DNA of 19,187 nucleotides from Streptomyces sp. MMG1533 (GTDB lineage: Bacteria; Actinomycetota; Actinomycetes; Streptomycetales; Streptomycetaceae), in the NCBI RefSeq assembly GCF_001279775.1, contig NZ_LGDG01000023.1, positions 1 through 19,187 on the forward strand, read 5' to 3'. A program made the translations under genes and the position numbers. The notes below the pieces were generated by a model. The model had not been told where the DNA came from. It searched no databases and saw only the letters and a program-made list of their open reading frames with translations. Shown piece by piece: positions 1 through 8,259 of the stretch; position 1 is the stretch's first letter; each line of letters begins with the position of its first letter.

Positions 1-105
1 ACCCGCCGCTGTCCCGTCCGTCACGACACCCACCTCCCACACCCCACGTCATCGAACACAAAAACGAACACGCGAGGGGTGTGGGCGGTGGATCATGAGT
101 GTGAC

Positions 106-147
106 GGAGCACGACAGCTTGCGAGCGGAGCACGACAGCTTGCGAGC
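106..147. repeat. Perfect 21-bp tandem duplication
   Basis: Two identical 21-bp units lie head to tail at 106-126 and 127-147; each starts GGAGCACGACAGC and ends TTGCGAGC. No credible gene covers them. The sequence after the second copy (GAGTGG) does not continue the unit. It may be a recent slippage duplication or a pair of protein-binding sites; nothing in the sequence decides between these. Confidence 0.85.
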
Positions 148-204
148 GAGTGGCCGGTGACTCTCTGTACGGTGGCTCGGAGGAGCTGTCCTGTCCCCGC
201 GATG

Positions 205-263
205 TGTAGGCAGTCCGGCTCTTCTGTAGGCGGGTGCGTCAGTGTCCCGGTATGTGTAGGCGG
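205..263. repeat. Three phased TGTAGGC(A/G)G direct repeats
   Basis: The 9-mer TGTAGGC(A/G)G occurs at 205-213, 225-233 and 255-263. The starts are 20 and 30 bp apart, that is about two and three helical turns, so all copies face the same side of the DNA. They lie 160-220 bp upstream of the hypothetical gene that starts at 425 and could be a regulator-binding array. The rest of 1-424 shows no convincing coding sequence. Confidence 0.5.
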
Positions 264-424
264 GCTTCGCAGATGTCAGCTCGAAAGCCCGGGCTGTTGT
301 GACAGCGGCGGATAGGAGTACACGTTCATGCCGAGAGGGCTGACGGTGGAGGTCGCGGCAGGAACCCGGCAGGCCGTTGTCACGAACTACGCTGACATCC
401 CCTTCCAACAGTCCAGGGAGTAGC

Positions 425-1375
425 GTGCCGCCGTCCTTCGCCCACCGGATAACCAAGTACAACCCCGCCGACCGCGACGAACGTGGGCACTACAACGGCG
501 CTGAGGACACGGTGAGCGACCACGGGCCGGTCGAAGCCGCCTACTTGGAGGCGATCGCCGCCTTCGCGCAGGAGTCGGGCATTGACCGGCTGGAGATCCG
601 TGAACCGGAGGTCACCGGCTTCGTTAACTTCGGCCTAGAGGCGCCGGTTGACGGACAGGGCCTCGCTGGGCTGTTCCCGCCCGACCTCACCGGCTACTAC
701 GACGGTGCCGAAGTCTCAGTGCCGGTCGCGCTGGAGCTGGTCCGGGCCATGCTCCGTGACCAGGGCGCCTGGTGCCGGCTGGAGCAGCAGGACACGTTCA
801 CCGTGCACGTCGGGTGGGATCAGTACGTGTACGTCGGCAGCGGCCAGCCCTGTGAAGCAGCCGTCGCCCGGACCCGCGAGCTCGGCCTGTTCGCGGAACC
901 GATCACGGCGTCGCCCTACGCCGCGGACCTTGAGGAACCAGAGGTGACACAGGCTGCGGACGAGGAGTTCTGGGAACGAGTACGCGCAGAACTGGCCGCA
1001 CCGCAGATGCTCCTCCTGGAGGAGACCTACCTCCGCAACGCCACCCGCTGGCACCGTCTCACCGAGAACAGCCTCGATACCGTCCGCGCCGTGCTCGGCC
1101 CACGCGCGCTCCTGACCGTCTGGCCCGACCTCACCCCTGATGTCGATGCGGTCCTTGCCGCGCTGCCCGAGGACGAATCCGTGGACTTCGTCTGGGAGGC
1201 ACCGAACGGAACGATCCGCCACGTGACCGTCGACGAGACCCACCACCAACAGCTCACCACTTTGGTGGCAGGCGCGAGGGCGGCCTGCTCCCTGCCCCTG
1301 GCCCTCGACGAACGCCACCCACTGTTCCACGTTGCTCTACCTGACAGTGACGGCGTGCTGCGCGCCAGGTGGTGA
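425..1375 (+). CDS. Conserved hypothetical protein (316 aa)
   Basis: Acidic, soluble protein of 316 residues with no signal peptide or membrane segment. The N-terminal stretch (HRITKYNPADRDERGHY, then a DHGPVEAAY segment) resembles a recurrent streptomycete hypothetical family whose function I do not know. I chose GTG at 425 because AGGGAG lies four bases upstream and the conserved part begins right there. An in-frame TTG at 377 would add 16 low-complexity residues and has no ribosome site. Codon use is normal for the host and the frame is unbroken, so it is probably expressed. It is the only intact gene left of the decayed region and has no partner in the window. Confidence 0.8.
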   Translation: MPPSFAHRITKYNPADRDERGHYNGAEDTVSDHGPVEAAYLEAIAAFAQESGIDRLEIREPEVTGFVNFGLEAPVDGQGLAGLFPPDLTGYYDGAEVSVPVALELVRAMLRDQGAWCRLEQQDTFTVHVGWDQYVYVGSGQPCEAAVARTRELGLFAEPITASPYAADLEEPEVTQAADEEFWERVRAELAAPQMLLLEETYLRNATRWHRLTENSLDTVRAVLGPRALLTVWPDLTPDVDAVLAALPEDESVDFVWEAPNGTIRHVTVDETHHQQLTTLVAGARAACSLPLALDERHPLFHVALPDSDGVLRARW

Positions 1376-1688
1376 CCTGCACCTCCATGTCCTGTCTCCG
1401 CGGTCGGCCCAACGCTGCTGCCTGGCTCCGCGAGTGATCCATCACCGTAACTACAGTTGAGCGGGACATTGGCGGCCACCCTCCAGTACCAATCATCTGC
1501 AGGCATCGCAGATCAGAACCTTGTCCTGACCACAGTCATCTGGAACAGAACGGGAGCGAATCACTGAACGAACCGTCACAGGTGAGCACGTGGCGTGGTT
1601 CGTCGATGAGTCCCGGAGATGGCCCGACGCCCTGTGGGAATCCATGACGACGGACCTGACCCGACTGGTGTCCTGGGAGAGTGTGGCA
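1376..1688. other. Non-coding gap upstream of broken gntR
   Basis: This 313-bp stretch holds no gene I can support. It contains a short dyad AACT-AC-AGTT at 1449-1458 and a TTGTCC box near 1520 with only a poor -10 partner. An open frame from GTG 1590 runs into the GntR fragment in phase, but its first 33 residues are unlike a GntR N-terminus. The stretch is probably the promoter region of the interrupted regulator gene. Confidence 0.4.
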
Positions 1689-1850
1689 GTGAGCGACAGC
1701 AGAAAGTCCTCGCCCCAGGAGATCGCCGACATCCTCCGTGAGCGGATCCGTGGCGGCGAGCTCGAGGCAGGTGAGCGTCTGCCCACCCAGGCGGAACTCA
1801 CCGAGGAGTTCGGCATGGAGCCCAGTACCGTCCGCCAGGTGGCTTTATCA
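1689..1850 (+). pseudogene. GntR-family regulator, 5' fragment cut by an IS element
   Basis: From GTG 1689 (GGGAG nine bases upstream) about 54 codons encode the first part of a GntR winged-helix domain, with an IADILRERIRGGELEAGERL helix, a PTQAELTEEFG turn and STVRQ recognition helix. Homology stops after STVRQ. The next bases are the terminal repeats of an IS21-family element, and the frame reaches a stop at 1908-1910. The rest of the wing and the effector domain are missing from the window. A GntR protein needs the complete wing and usually a C-terminal dimerisation domain, so this fragment is very unlikely to work. Confidence 0.8.
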
Positions 1851-1851
1851 G

Positions 1852-1935
1852 TGAGTCCTGACACCGGTTGTCGATCGGCGGAGACACCGCCCAGTGTTGG
1901 CGGAGAGTGATATCGCTGAGTTTTGACACCACTTG
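1852..1935. repeat. IS21-type multiple terminal repeats
   Basis: Two directly repeated 19-mers, at 1852-1870 and 1917-1935, differ at four positions and share TGAG..TGACACC..TTG. Spacing is 65 bp. In IS21 relatives the transposase IstA binds such end repeats. Only this left end survives here. Confidence 0.65.
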
Positions 1936-1994
1936 GGCTCTTGCGGTGGGACTCTGGGAGTGCTCTGCGTGGTGAGGGGGCGCCGGCGCCACCG

Positions 1995-2589
1995 AAGTCC
2001 AAAGTCGGTCTGTACGCGGCGATCCGCCGTGATGCCCGGGCAGGCTACGACGGCCGCAAGGAAGTCGCCCGGCACGAGCGACTGATCGCCAAGGGCCAGT
2101 CCCGTCTAGAACTGGACCACTACCTGGAGGCCCTGGTCCGCAAGCCCGGTGCCTTCCCCGGCGCGACCGCGCTGGAACAGGCCCGCTCCGCAGGCAAGTT
2201 CACCCCCGTCCCACGACGCGTGGTGGGCGGCGGCCTGCAAGGCCCACGGCGACCGGGACGGCACCCGCGCCCTGATCGAGGTCTTGCTGCTGGGCCGGCA
2301 TCTTCACCACGAGTACCTGGTGACCGGGCTCGCCGTCGCCCTGCGGGCCGGCGCCCTGACCGCGGACGCGGTCGCACTGGAAGCCCGCAAAGCCGCCGAA
2401 GCCGACGAGGCACCGCCCGCCACGACTGATCCGGAGCCGGACCGGGCGAGTGTGACGTTCCTGACCGAACGGCGGCTGGCCCACCTGCCGCCCGACAACC
2501 GGCCGCTGCCGTCCGTCGCGGCCTACGACCAGCTGCTGCGACCGCGGCAGCGGCCGGACCGTTCCGCCGTCGAGGGAGACAGGCCATGA
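1995..2589 (+). pseudogene. istA: istA transposase, internally deleted and frameshifted
   Basis: The remnant starts with the IstA N-terminal signature (LYAAIRRDARAG, about 2010-2045) and jumps at once to the family's C-terminal region (YDGRKEVARHERL, then LEALVRKPGAFPGATALEQA). The helix-turn-helix and the whole DDE integrase core are deleted. Near 2206 an extra C in the run GTCCCACG shifts the frame: KFTPV continues in the first frame, while HDAWWAAACKAHGDRDG and the rest continue in the next frame to TGA 2587-2589. No usable start precedes the N-terminal signature. The C-terminus overlaps istB by ATGA, the normal IS21 layout. Non-functional. Confidence 0.85.
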
Positions 2590-3046
2590 CGACGTTCAAA
2601 CGCCACCGCGGACTGACTGAACAGGCAGCCGACGCTGCCGTCGACCAGGCATGCCGCATGCTGCGGCTGCCCACCATTCGGGCCCAGTTCCCCGAGCTGG
2701 CCGAAGCAGCAGCCCGTGACCAAATGTCGTATCGCGGCTCCCTCGCCGAACTGCTGATGTCCGAATGCGACGACCGGGCCCGCCGCCGCTCGGAGCGACG
2801 GATCAAGGCCGCCGCCTTCCCTCGCGAGAAATCAATGCGGGCCTTCGACTTCGAGGCGAACCCCAACGTGGATCCGGCGGTCATCCACACCCTGGCGACC
2901 TGCGAGTGGGTCAAGAAGGGCCTGCCGCTCTGCCTGATCGGCGACTCCGGCACCGGCAAGTCACACCTGCTGATCGCGCTGGGCACCGAAGCCGCCATGG
3001 CCGGCTACCGGGTCCGCTACACACTCGCGACCAAGCTCGTCAAAGC
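2586..3046 (+). pseudogene. istB: istB helper ATPase, 3' truncated
   Basis: IstB is the AAA+ ATPase that assists IstA in IS21 transposition. About 153 family residues remain, from ATG 2586: the N-terminal helices, the RREKSMRAFDF-like region and the Walker A motif GDSGTGKSH (about 2941-2967). Homology ends at ATKLVK near 3043, before Walker B, sensor and arginine-finger regions. The frame then reads through unrelated DNA to a TAG at 3252-3254, so a chimeric product is theoretically possible but would have no complete ATPase. The breakpoint abuts antisense integrase sequence. Confidence 0.85.
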
Positions 3047-3190
3047 TCAGCAGCCCTTCGACGCGCTGGTTGTTGATGGACTGCCGGTCGTACAGAGCAC
3101 TTCGCTTACCGGGACAGGAGAACCTCCACTCTGTTCCGGCCCGCTGGGCGACCTCGGCCGGGTCCGCACCCGCGCACAGCCAGGTCTCGG
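3046..3190 (-). pseudogene. Tyrosine recombinase (integrase) C-terminal remnant
   Basis: Read on the minus strand, 3190 to ~3046 gives ETWLCAGADPAEVAQRAG, then after a one-base loss N-R-VEVLLSR-stop-AKC, and after a one-base gain LYDRQSINNQRVEGLL. This matches the C-terminal end of actinobacterial phage-type integrases, where the segment ends in a VEVLLSRYAKC-like motif. The tyrosine codon that would provide the nucleophile is here TAA (minus-strand 3108-3106). Two compensating frameshifts and the nonsense codon mark it as dead. Both ends are abrupt: istB on one side and trxB on the other. The family assignment comes from remembered motifs. Confidence 0.7.
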
Positions 3191-3575
3191 CCTTCCCAAG
3201 GAGGACGAGCTGTCCGGCCGGGGCGAGTCCTGGTATGCGACCTGCGACCGGTAGTTCTTCCGCGACCGCGACATCGTGATCGGCGGCGGCGACACGGCCT
3301 TTGAAGAGGTCACCTTCCCACCCGGTTCGCCGCTCGGTCACCGTCGTTCCGCCCTGCGCGTCTCCAAGGCCATGCAGAAACGCGCCTTCGCTGACGGCGA
3401 GAGCTCCTTCGCGTTCGACAGCAAGATCAAGGAGAAGGGCAGCATGCTCGCAGGGGTTGTGCTCCGCAACGTCCGCACCGGCACGACTCGCGACCTGGGC
3501 GTGTCCGGCCTGTTCCTCGCCATCGGCCACGACCCGCGCACCGAACTCTTCAAGGACCAAGCTGGACCTAGGTTT
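3183..3575 (+). pseudogene. trxB: Thioredoxin reductase (trxB) remnant
   Basis: TrxB reduces thioredoxin with NADPH through FAD and a CATC disulfide. The remnant covers the middle and later part of the protein: LGLPKEDELSGRG, SWYATCDR, a TAG stop (3252-3254), FFRDRDIVIGGGDTA (NADPH-binding GGGDTA), then HRRSALRVSKAMQKRAFAD, LAGVVLRNV and AIGHDPRTELF. The first redox cysteine is replaced by tyrosine (TAT 3234-3236). Small indels between 3310 and 3350 scramble the TRFARSVTVVHRR segment, and the frame slips again near 3560. The FAD-binding N-terminus and the C-terminal end are missing. No active trxB is visible in this window. Confidence 0.85.
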
Positions 3576-3625
3576 CTTCTAGACGCTCCGGAAAAAGGCG
3601 CCTGACCTGCCCGCAGACTCAGGAA

Positions 3626-3684
3626 ACGGAAGTTCCGTGGTCGACGCGGAGACGGCCGACTGCCGGGGCCCGTTCATGACGGGC
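3626..3684. terminator. Weak hairpins at the 3' end of mrp
   Basis: GCCCGT-TCATG-ACGGGC (3668-3684) forms a perfect 6-bp stem with a 5-base loop that includes the mrp stop codon. A second dyad, ACGGAA-G-TTCCGT, lies at 3626-3638. Neither is followed by a T-tract on the minus strand, so termination is only a suggestion. The position at the end of the long minus-strand operon fits. Confidence 0.3.
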
Positions 3685-4825
3685 TGACCGGAAGCCGGCA
3701 ACCGGCCAGACCGCGCCGGCGTACAGTCAGCCCCTCCGCGATTGCGCGGAGCACTACCGCAGCGGGAGCCTCGGGAGCGCTCAGCACCAGTGGCGTACCG
3801 GCGTCGCCCGCCTCGCCCAGGAGGGGGTCCATCGGCACCTGGCCCAGCAGAGGGATTTCCGTGCCCAGCGCGAGGGACAGCGAGTCGGCGACCGTTTGGC
3901 CGCCGCCGGAACCGAAGAGCCGCGTCGTCGAACCGTCCGGCAGCCGCAGCCAGGACATGTTCTCCACCACCCCGGCCACACGCTGACCGGTCTGCAGGCT
4001 GACGGCCCCGGCTCGCTCGGCCACCTCCGCCGCGGCCGCCTGCGGTGTCGTCACCACGAGGATCTCGGATTCGGGGAGCAACTGGGCAAGGGAGATGGGG
4101 ATGTCGCCGGTTCCGGGTGGCAGGTCGAGCAGGAGCACGTCGAGATCTCCCCAGTACACCTCGCCGAGGAACTGTTGCAGCGCGCGGTGCAGCAGCGGGC
4201 CGCGCCACATCACCGGCGCGTTGCCCGACGTGAACATCCCGACGGAGATCACCTTCACACCGTTCGCCCTCGGCGGCATGATCATCTTTTCGACGCGGGT
4301 GGGGCCGGCCATCACCCCCAGCATGCGCGGCACCGAGTGGCCGTAGATGTCGGCGTCAAGCACGCCGACCGACAGCCCGCGGGAGGCCATCGCGGCGGCC
4401 AGGTTGACCGTGACACTCGATTTCCCGACTCCGCCCTTTCCGGACGCGACGCAGTACACCCGGGTCAGTGAACCGGGCCGGGCGAAGGGGATCACCGGCT
4501 CGTCCGTATCACCCCGCAGGCTCCTGCGCAGTTCGGTGCGTTGCTCGTCGCTCATCACGTCTAGTTCGATGCGCACCTCGTGCACGCCGGGCAGCGCGGA
4601 CACGGCGGCGGTGGCGTCCGCAGTGATCTTCTCGCGCAACGGGCAGCCAGAGACGGTCAGGTAGATGCCGACCAGCACCGTGCCGTCGGCGCCCACCGTG
4701 ATCTCCTTGACCATCCCGAGGTCGGTGATGGGCCGCTGGATCTCCGGGTCGAGGACCTTGGACAGCGCCTTGCGGACCGTGTCCATGGCCGGGGCTGCGT
4801 GCTCGTGGGTCTGTGCGGTTGTCAC
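3674..4825 (-). CDS. mrp: Mrp/ApbC-type P-loop ATPase, Fe-S cluster carrier (383 aa)
   Basis: Cytosolic MinD/Mrp-family ATPase expected to bind and deliver Fe-S clusters. An N-terminal MIP18/DUF59 domain (about residues 14-90, with LDPEIQRPITDLGMV and SGCPLREK) precedes the deviant Walker A SGKGGVGKSS (about 128-137), a DADIYGHSVPRMLG switch and the DLPPGTGDI motif. The C-terminal CxxC that carries the bridging cluster in classical ApbC is absent: the segment after ENMSW has no cysteine. GTG 4825 is preferred because GGAG lies eight bases upstream and the domain starts at once; longer frames overlap korB and are Arg/Ser/Pro-rich. It is the last gene of the operon, 61 bp after korB, and probably serves the cluster-rich proteins encoded upstream. 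Confidence 0.9.
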   Translation of the reverse strand: MTTAQTHEHAAPAMDTVRKALSKVLDPEIQRPITDLGMVKEITVGADGTVLVGIYLTVSGCPLREKITADATAAVSALPGVHEVRIELDVMSDEQRTELRRSLRGDTDEPVIPFARPGSLTRVYCVASGKGGVGKSSVTVNLAAAMASRGLSVGVLDADIYGHSVPRMLGVMAGPTRVEKMIMPPRANGVKVISVGMFTSGNAPVMWRGPLLHRALQQFLGEVYWGDLDVLLLDLPPGTGDIPISLAQLLPESEILVVTTPQAAAAEVAERAGAVSLQTGQRVAGVVENMSWLRLPDGSTTRLFGSGGGQTVADSLSLALGTEIPLLGQVPMDPLLGEAGDAGTPLVLSAPEAPAAVVLRAIAEGLTVRRRGLAGCRLPVSPS

Positions 4826-4886
4826 AGGCGGGGCTCCGAATCCGTGGGGCGCTGGGTGTGAGGGCGAAGGGAGAAGCGGCGCGGCG

Positions 4887-5950
<1,064 letters not shown>

Positions 5951-5954
<4 letters not shown>

Positions 5955-7846
5955 GTCCGGACTCCTTCGATCACATCGGTGAACACGCCCTGGAGTTCTT
6001 CCGCGCCGAACGGAAGCCCGGCGACCTTCGTGTACGAGACGGCGTCGACCAGGTACTTGGCGCGCAGCAGCAGCGCGAGCTGGCCGAGGTTCAACTCCGG
6101 GACGACGACGCGCCGGTAGCGGGAGAGCGCCTCGCCGAGGTTGGCGGGCAGGGGGTTGAGGTGGCGCAGATGCAGGTGGGCGACGGGGTGTCCGGTCCGG
6201 CGGACTCGGCGTGCCGCGGCTCCGATCGGTCCGTACGACGAGCCCCAGCCCACCACCAGGACCTCGGCCCGGCCGGACGGGTCGTCCGGCACGGCGTCGG
6301 GCACGGTGATTCCGTCGATCTTGGCCTGCCGCAGTCGCACCATGCGGTCGTGGTTGTCGGCGTCGTAGGAGATGTCGCCCGTGCCGTCGGCCTTCTCCAG
6401 GCCGCCGATGCGGTGTTCGAGTCCGGGGGTGCCGGGCACCGCCCAGGGGCGGGCGAGGGTGTGCGGGTCGCGTAGGTAGCCCCAGAAGCCGCCGGATCCG
6501 TCGGCTGCGTTGGGTTCGGTGGTGAACTCGACGCTCAGGTCGGGCAGCTCGGAGGCGTCCGGGACGAGCCAGGGCTCGGAGCCGTTGGCGATGTGGCCGT
6601 CGGACAGCAGCAGCACCGGTGTCCGGTAGGTGAGTGCGATCCGGGCCGCGTCGAGCATCGTGTCGAAGCAGTCCGCCGGGGTGGCCGGCGCGAGGACCGG
6701 CACCGGGGATTCGCCGTTACGTCCGAACATGGCCTGCAGCAGGTCCGCCTGCTCCGTCTTGGTGGGCAGGCCGGTGGACGGCCCACCGCGTTGTACGTCG
6801 ATCACCAGCAGCGGCAGCTCGGTCATCACAGCCAGACCGATCGTCTCGCTCTTGAGGGCGAGACCGGGACCGGACGTGGTGGTCACGCCCAGGGCCCCGC
6901 CGTACGAGGCCCCCAGCGCGGCCCCGACGGCAGCGATCTCGTCCTCCGCCTGCACCGTGGTCACGCCGAAGTTCTTGTGCCGGGACAACTCGTGCAGGAT
7001 GTCGCTGGCCGGGGTGATCGGGTAGCTGCCGAGGAGCACCGGCAGCCCGGACCTGGCCCCGGCCGCGACGATCCCGTACGCCAGGGCGGTGTTGCCGGTG
7101 ATCTGCCGGTAGGTGCCCGGAGTGAGCGCCGTCGCGGGGGCGACCTCGAACGTCACGGCGAACGACTCGGTGGTCTCGCCGTAGTTCCAGCCGGCTCGGA
7201 AGGCGAGGATGTTCGCCTCGGCGATCTCGGGCTTGCACGCGAACTTCTGCCGAAGGAACCGCTCGGTCCCTGCGGTCGGACGGTGGTACATCCACGACAG
7301 CAGGCCCAGGGCGAACATGTTCTTCGCCCGTTCCGCGTCCTTCTTACTCAGGCCGGTGTCCGCCAGTGCGCCCCGGGTCAGTGTGGTCATGGCCACCGGG
7401 TGGACCTGGAAGGAAGTCAGCGTGCCGTCCTCCAGCGGATCGGCAGCACAGCCCGCCCTGGTCAGATTGCGTGGGGTGAACTCGTCGGTGTTCACGATCA
7501 CCGTGCCGCCCGGCGGCAGGTCGGCGAGGTTGGCCTTCAACGCGGCCGGGTTCATCGCCACCAGCACATCAGGCCGGTCTCCGGCGGTGAGGATGTCGTA
7601 GTCTGCGAAGTGCACCTGGAAGGACGAGACTCCGGCGATGCTCCCCTGGGGGGCGCGGATCTCGGCGGGGAAGCTGGGCAGCGTGGCCAGGTCGTTGCCG
7701 AAGGCCGCGGCCGCCGAGGTGAACCGGTCGCCGGTGAGCTGCATACCGTCTCCGGAGTCACCGGCGAACCGGATGACAACCCGCTCAAGCCGCTCGGTCC
7801 GTTCGGTGCGGTCGGTCCCGGCGAGGCCGGCGTCCGTGCCGCTCAT
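5951..7846 (-). CDS. korA: 2-oxoacid:ferredoxin oxidoreductase, gamma-alpha fused subunit (631 aa)
   Basis: Partner of KorB. The N-terminal gamma domain carries FAGDSGDGMQLTGDR (GDSGDG at 29-34) and the FPAEIRAPQGS segment. The alpha domain follows, with GSYPITPASDILHELSRH and a conserved QAEDEIAAVG region, and a C-terminal VVGWGSSYGP Rossmann-like domain. This gamma-alpha fusion is the usual actinobacterial KorA layout. I place the start at ATG 7846, which overlaps the ferredoxin stop as ATGA. The frame stays open to 8158, but that extension is antisense-like, Arg/Pro-rich and covers the ferredoxin gene. Together with korB and the preceding 7Fe ferredoxin it forms an electron-supply module for the gene cluster. 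Confidence 0.95.
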
Positions 7847-8181
7847 GGCGCCACGTAACTCTGGACGAAGGGCGTGTCGACACCGATCGGGCCGAGGTCC
7901 GCGGCACCGCCGGGCGAGCCCAGCGGCTCGGCACGCCCGGGCAGCGGTTCGGAGAAGAAGCGCGCGTTCTCCGTGACGAACGGCGCGTCCTCGGGGGCGA
8001 GTTCCTCGACCGTGGCGATGGCCTCGACCGGACAGACGGGTTCGCAGGCGCTGCAGTCGATGCACTCGTCGGGGTTGATGTAGGCCATGCGCTCCCCGAC
8101 GTATATGCAGTCCACCGGGCACTCGTCGACACAGGCGCGGTCCATTACGTCGACGCACGCGGCCCCGATGACGAAGGTCAT
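7843..8181 (-). CDS. fdxA: 7Fe ferredoxin, FdxA type (112 aa)
   Basis: Small electron carrier with one [3Fe-4S] and one [4Fe-4S] cluster. Cys9, Cys17, Cys21 and Cys25 (C-x7-C-x3-C-P-x2-C) and Cys40, Cys43, Cys46, Cys50 (C-x2-C-x2-C-x3-CP) match FdxA spacing, as do MTFVIG at the start and the SPGGAADLG / HPFV-like tail. ATG 8181 has AAAGGAG ten bases upstream. The stop overlaps korA as ATGA. It is probably the acceptor of electrons from KorAB. It is longer at the C-terminus than a minimal ferredoxin but normal for the actinobacterial FdxA group. A tandem direct repeat lies just upstream of its ribosome site. Confidence 0.95.
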   Translation of the reverse strand: MTFVIGAACVDVMDRACVDECPVDCIYVGERMAYINPDECIDCSACEPVCPVEAIATVEELAPEDAPFVTENARFFSEPLPGRAEPLGSPGGAADLGPIGVDTPFVQSYVAP

Positions 8182-8198
8182 GATGAGGTGACTCCTTT

Positions 8199-8229
8199 GG
8201 TGTGGGGTCGAATTCGGTGTGGGGTCGAA
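8199..8229. promoter_or_regulatory. Tandem 14-bp direct repeat upstream of the 7Fe ferredoxin
   Basis: GGTGTGGGGTCGAA occurs at 8199-8212 and again, identical, at 8216-8229, a 17-bp period. The pair lies in the 78-bp gap between the ABC ATPase stop and the ferredoxin start, right before its ribosome site. It may be an operator giving the fdxA-korAB-mrp part separate control, or a duplication without function. Confidence 0.5.
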
Positions 8230-8259
8230 CGACCTGCAGCGGTTCGGGCGACAGGGAGT

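Larger units (their letters stand above)
1851..3046 (+). mobile_element. IS21-family insertion sequence, degenerate and truncated
   Basis: The element begins near 1851 with two related terminal repeats: TGAGTCCTGACACCGGTTG at 1852-1870 and TGAGTTTTGACACCACTTG at 1917-1935, matching at 15 of 19 positions. IS21 elements usually have such multiple end repeats. They are followed by istA and istB remnants joined by the ATGA overlap (2586-2589) typical of the family. The right end is lost because istB stops in mid-gene near 3046, where unrelated integrase sequence begins. Insertion into the gntR fragment fixes the left boundary. The element cannot move on its own. Confidence 0.8.

Noticed and set aside
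1449..1458. AACT-AC-AGTT dyad as a GntR operator
   Set aside because: Four-base arms are too short to claim without a conserved context, and the downstream gntR is dead.
3047..3254. Functional chimeric istB protein ending at TAG 3252
   Set aside because: After residue ~153 the frame is antisense integrase and broken trxB; it lacks Walker B and later ATPase motifs.
6593..7858. A 421-codon open frame on the plus strand
   Set aside because: Antisense to korA; composition is mirror-frame type and no family is recognisable.
7847..8158. N-terminal extension of KorA
   Set aside because: It covers the ferredoxin gene out of phase and is Arg/Pro-rich; ATG 7846 begins the known domain and is coupled to fdxA.
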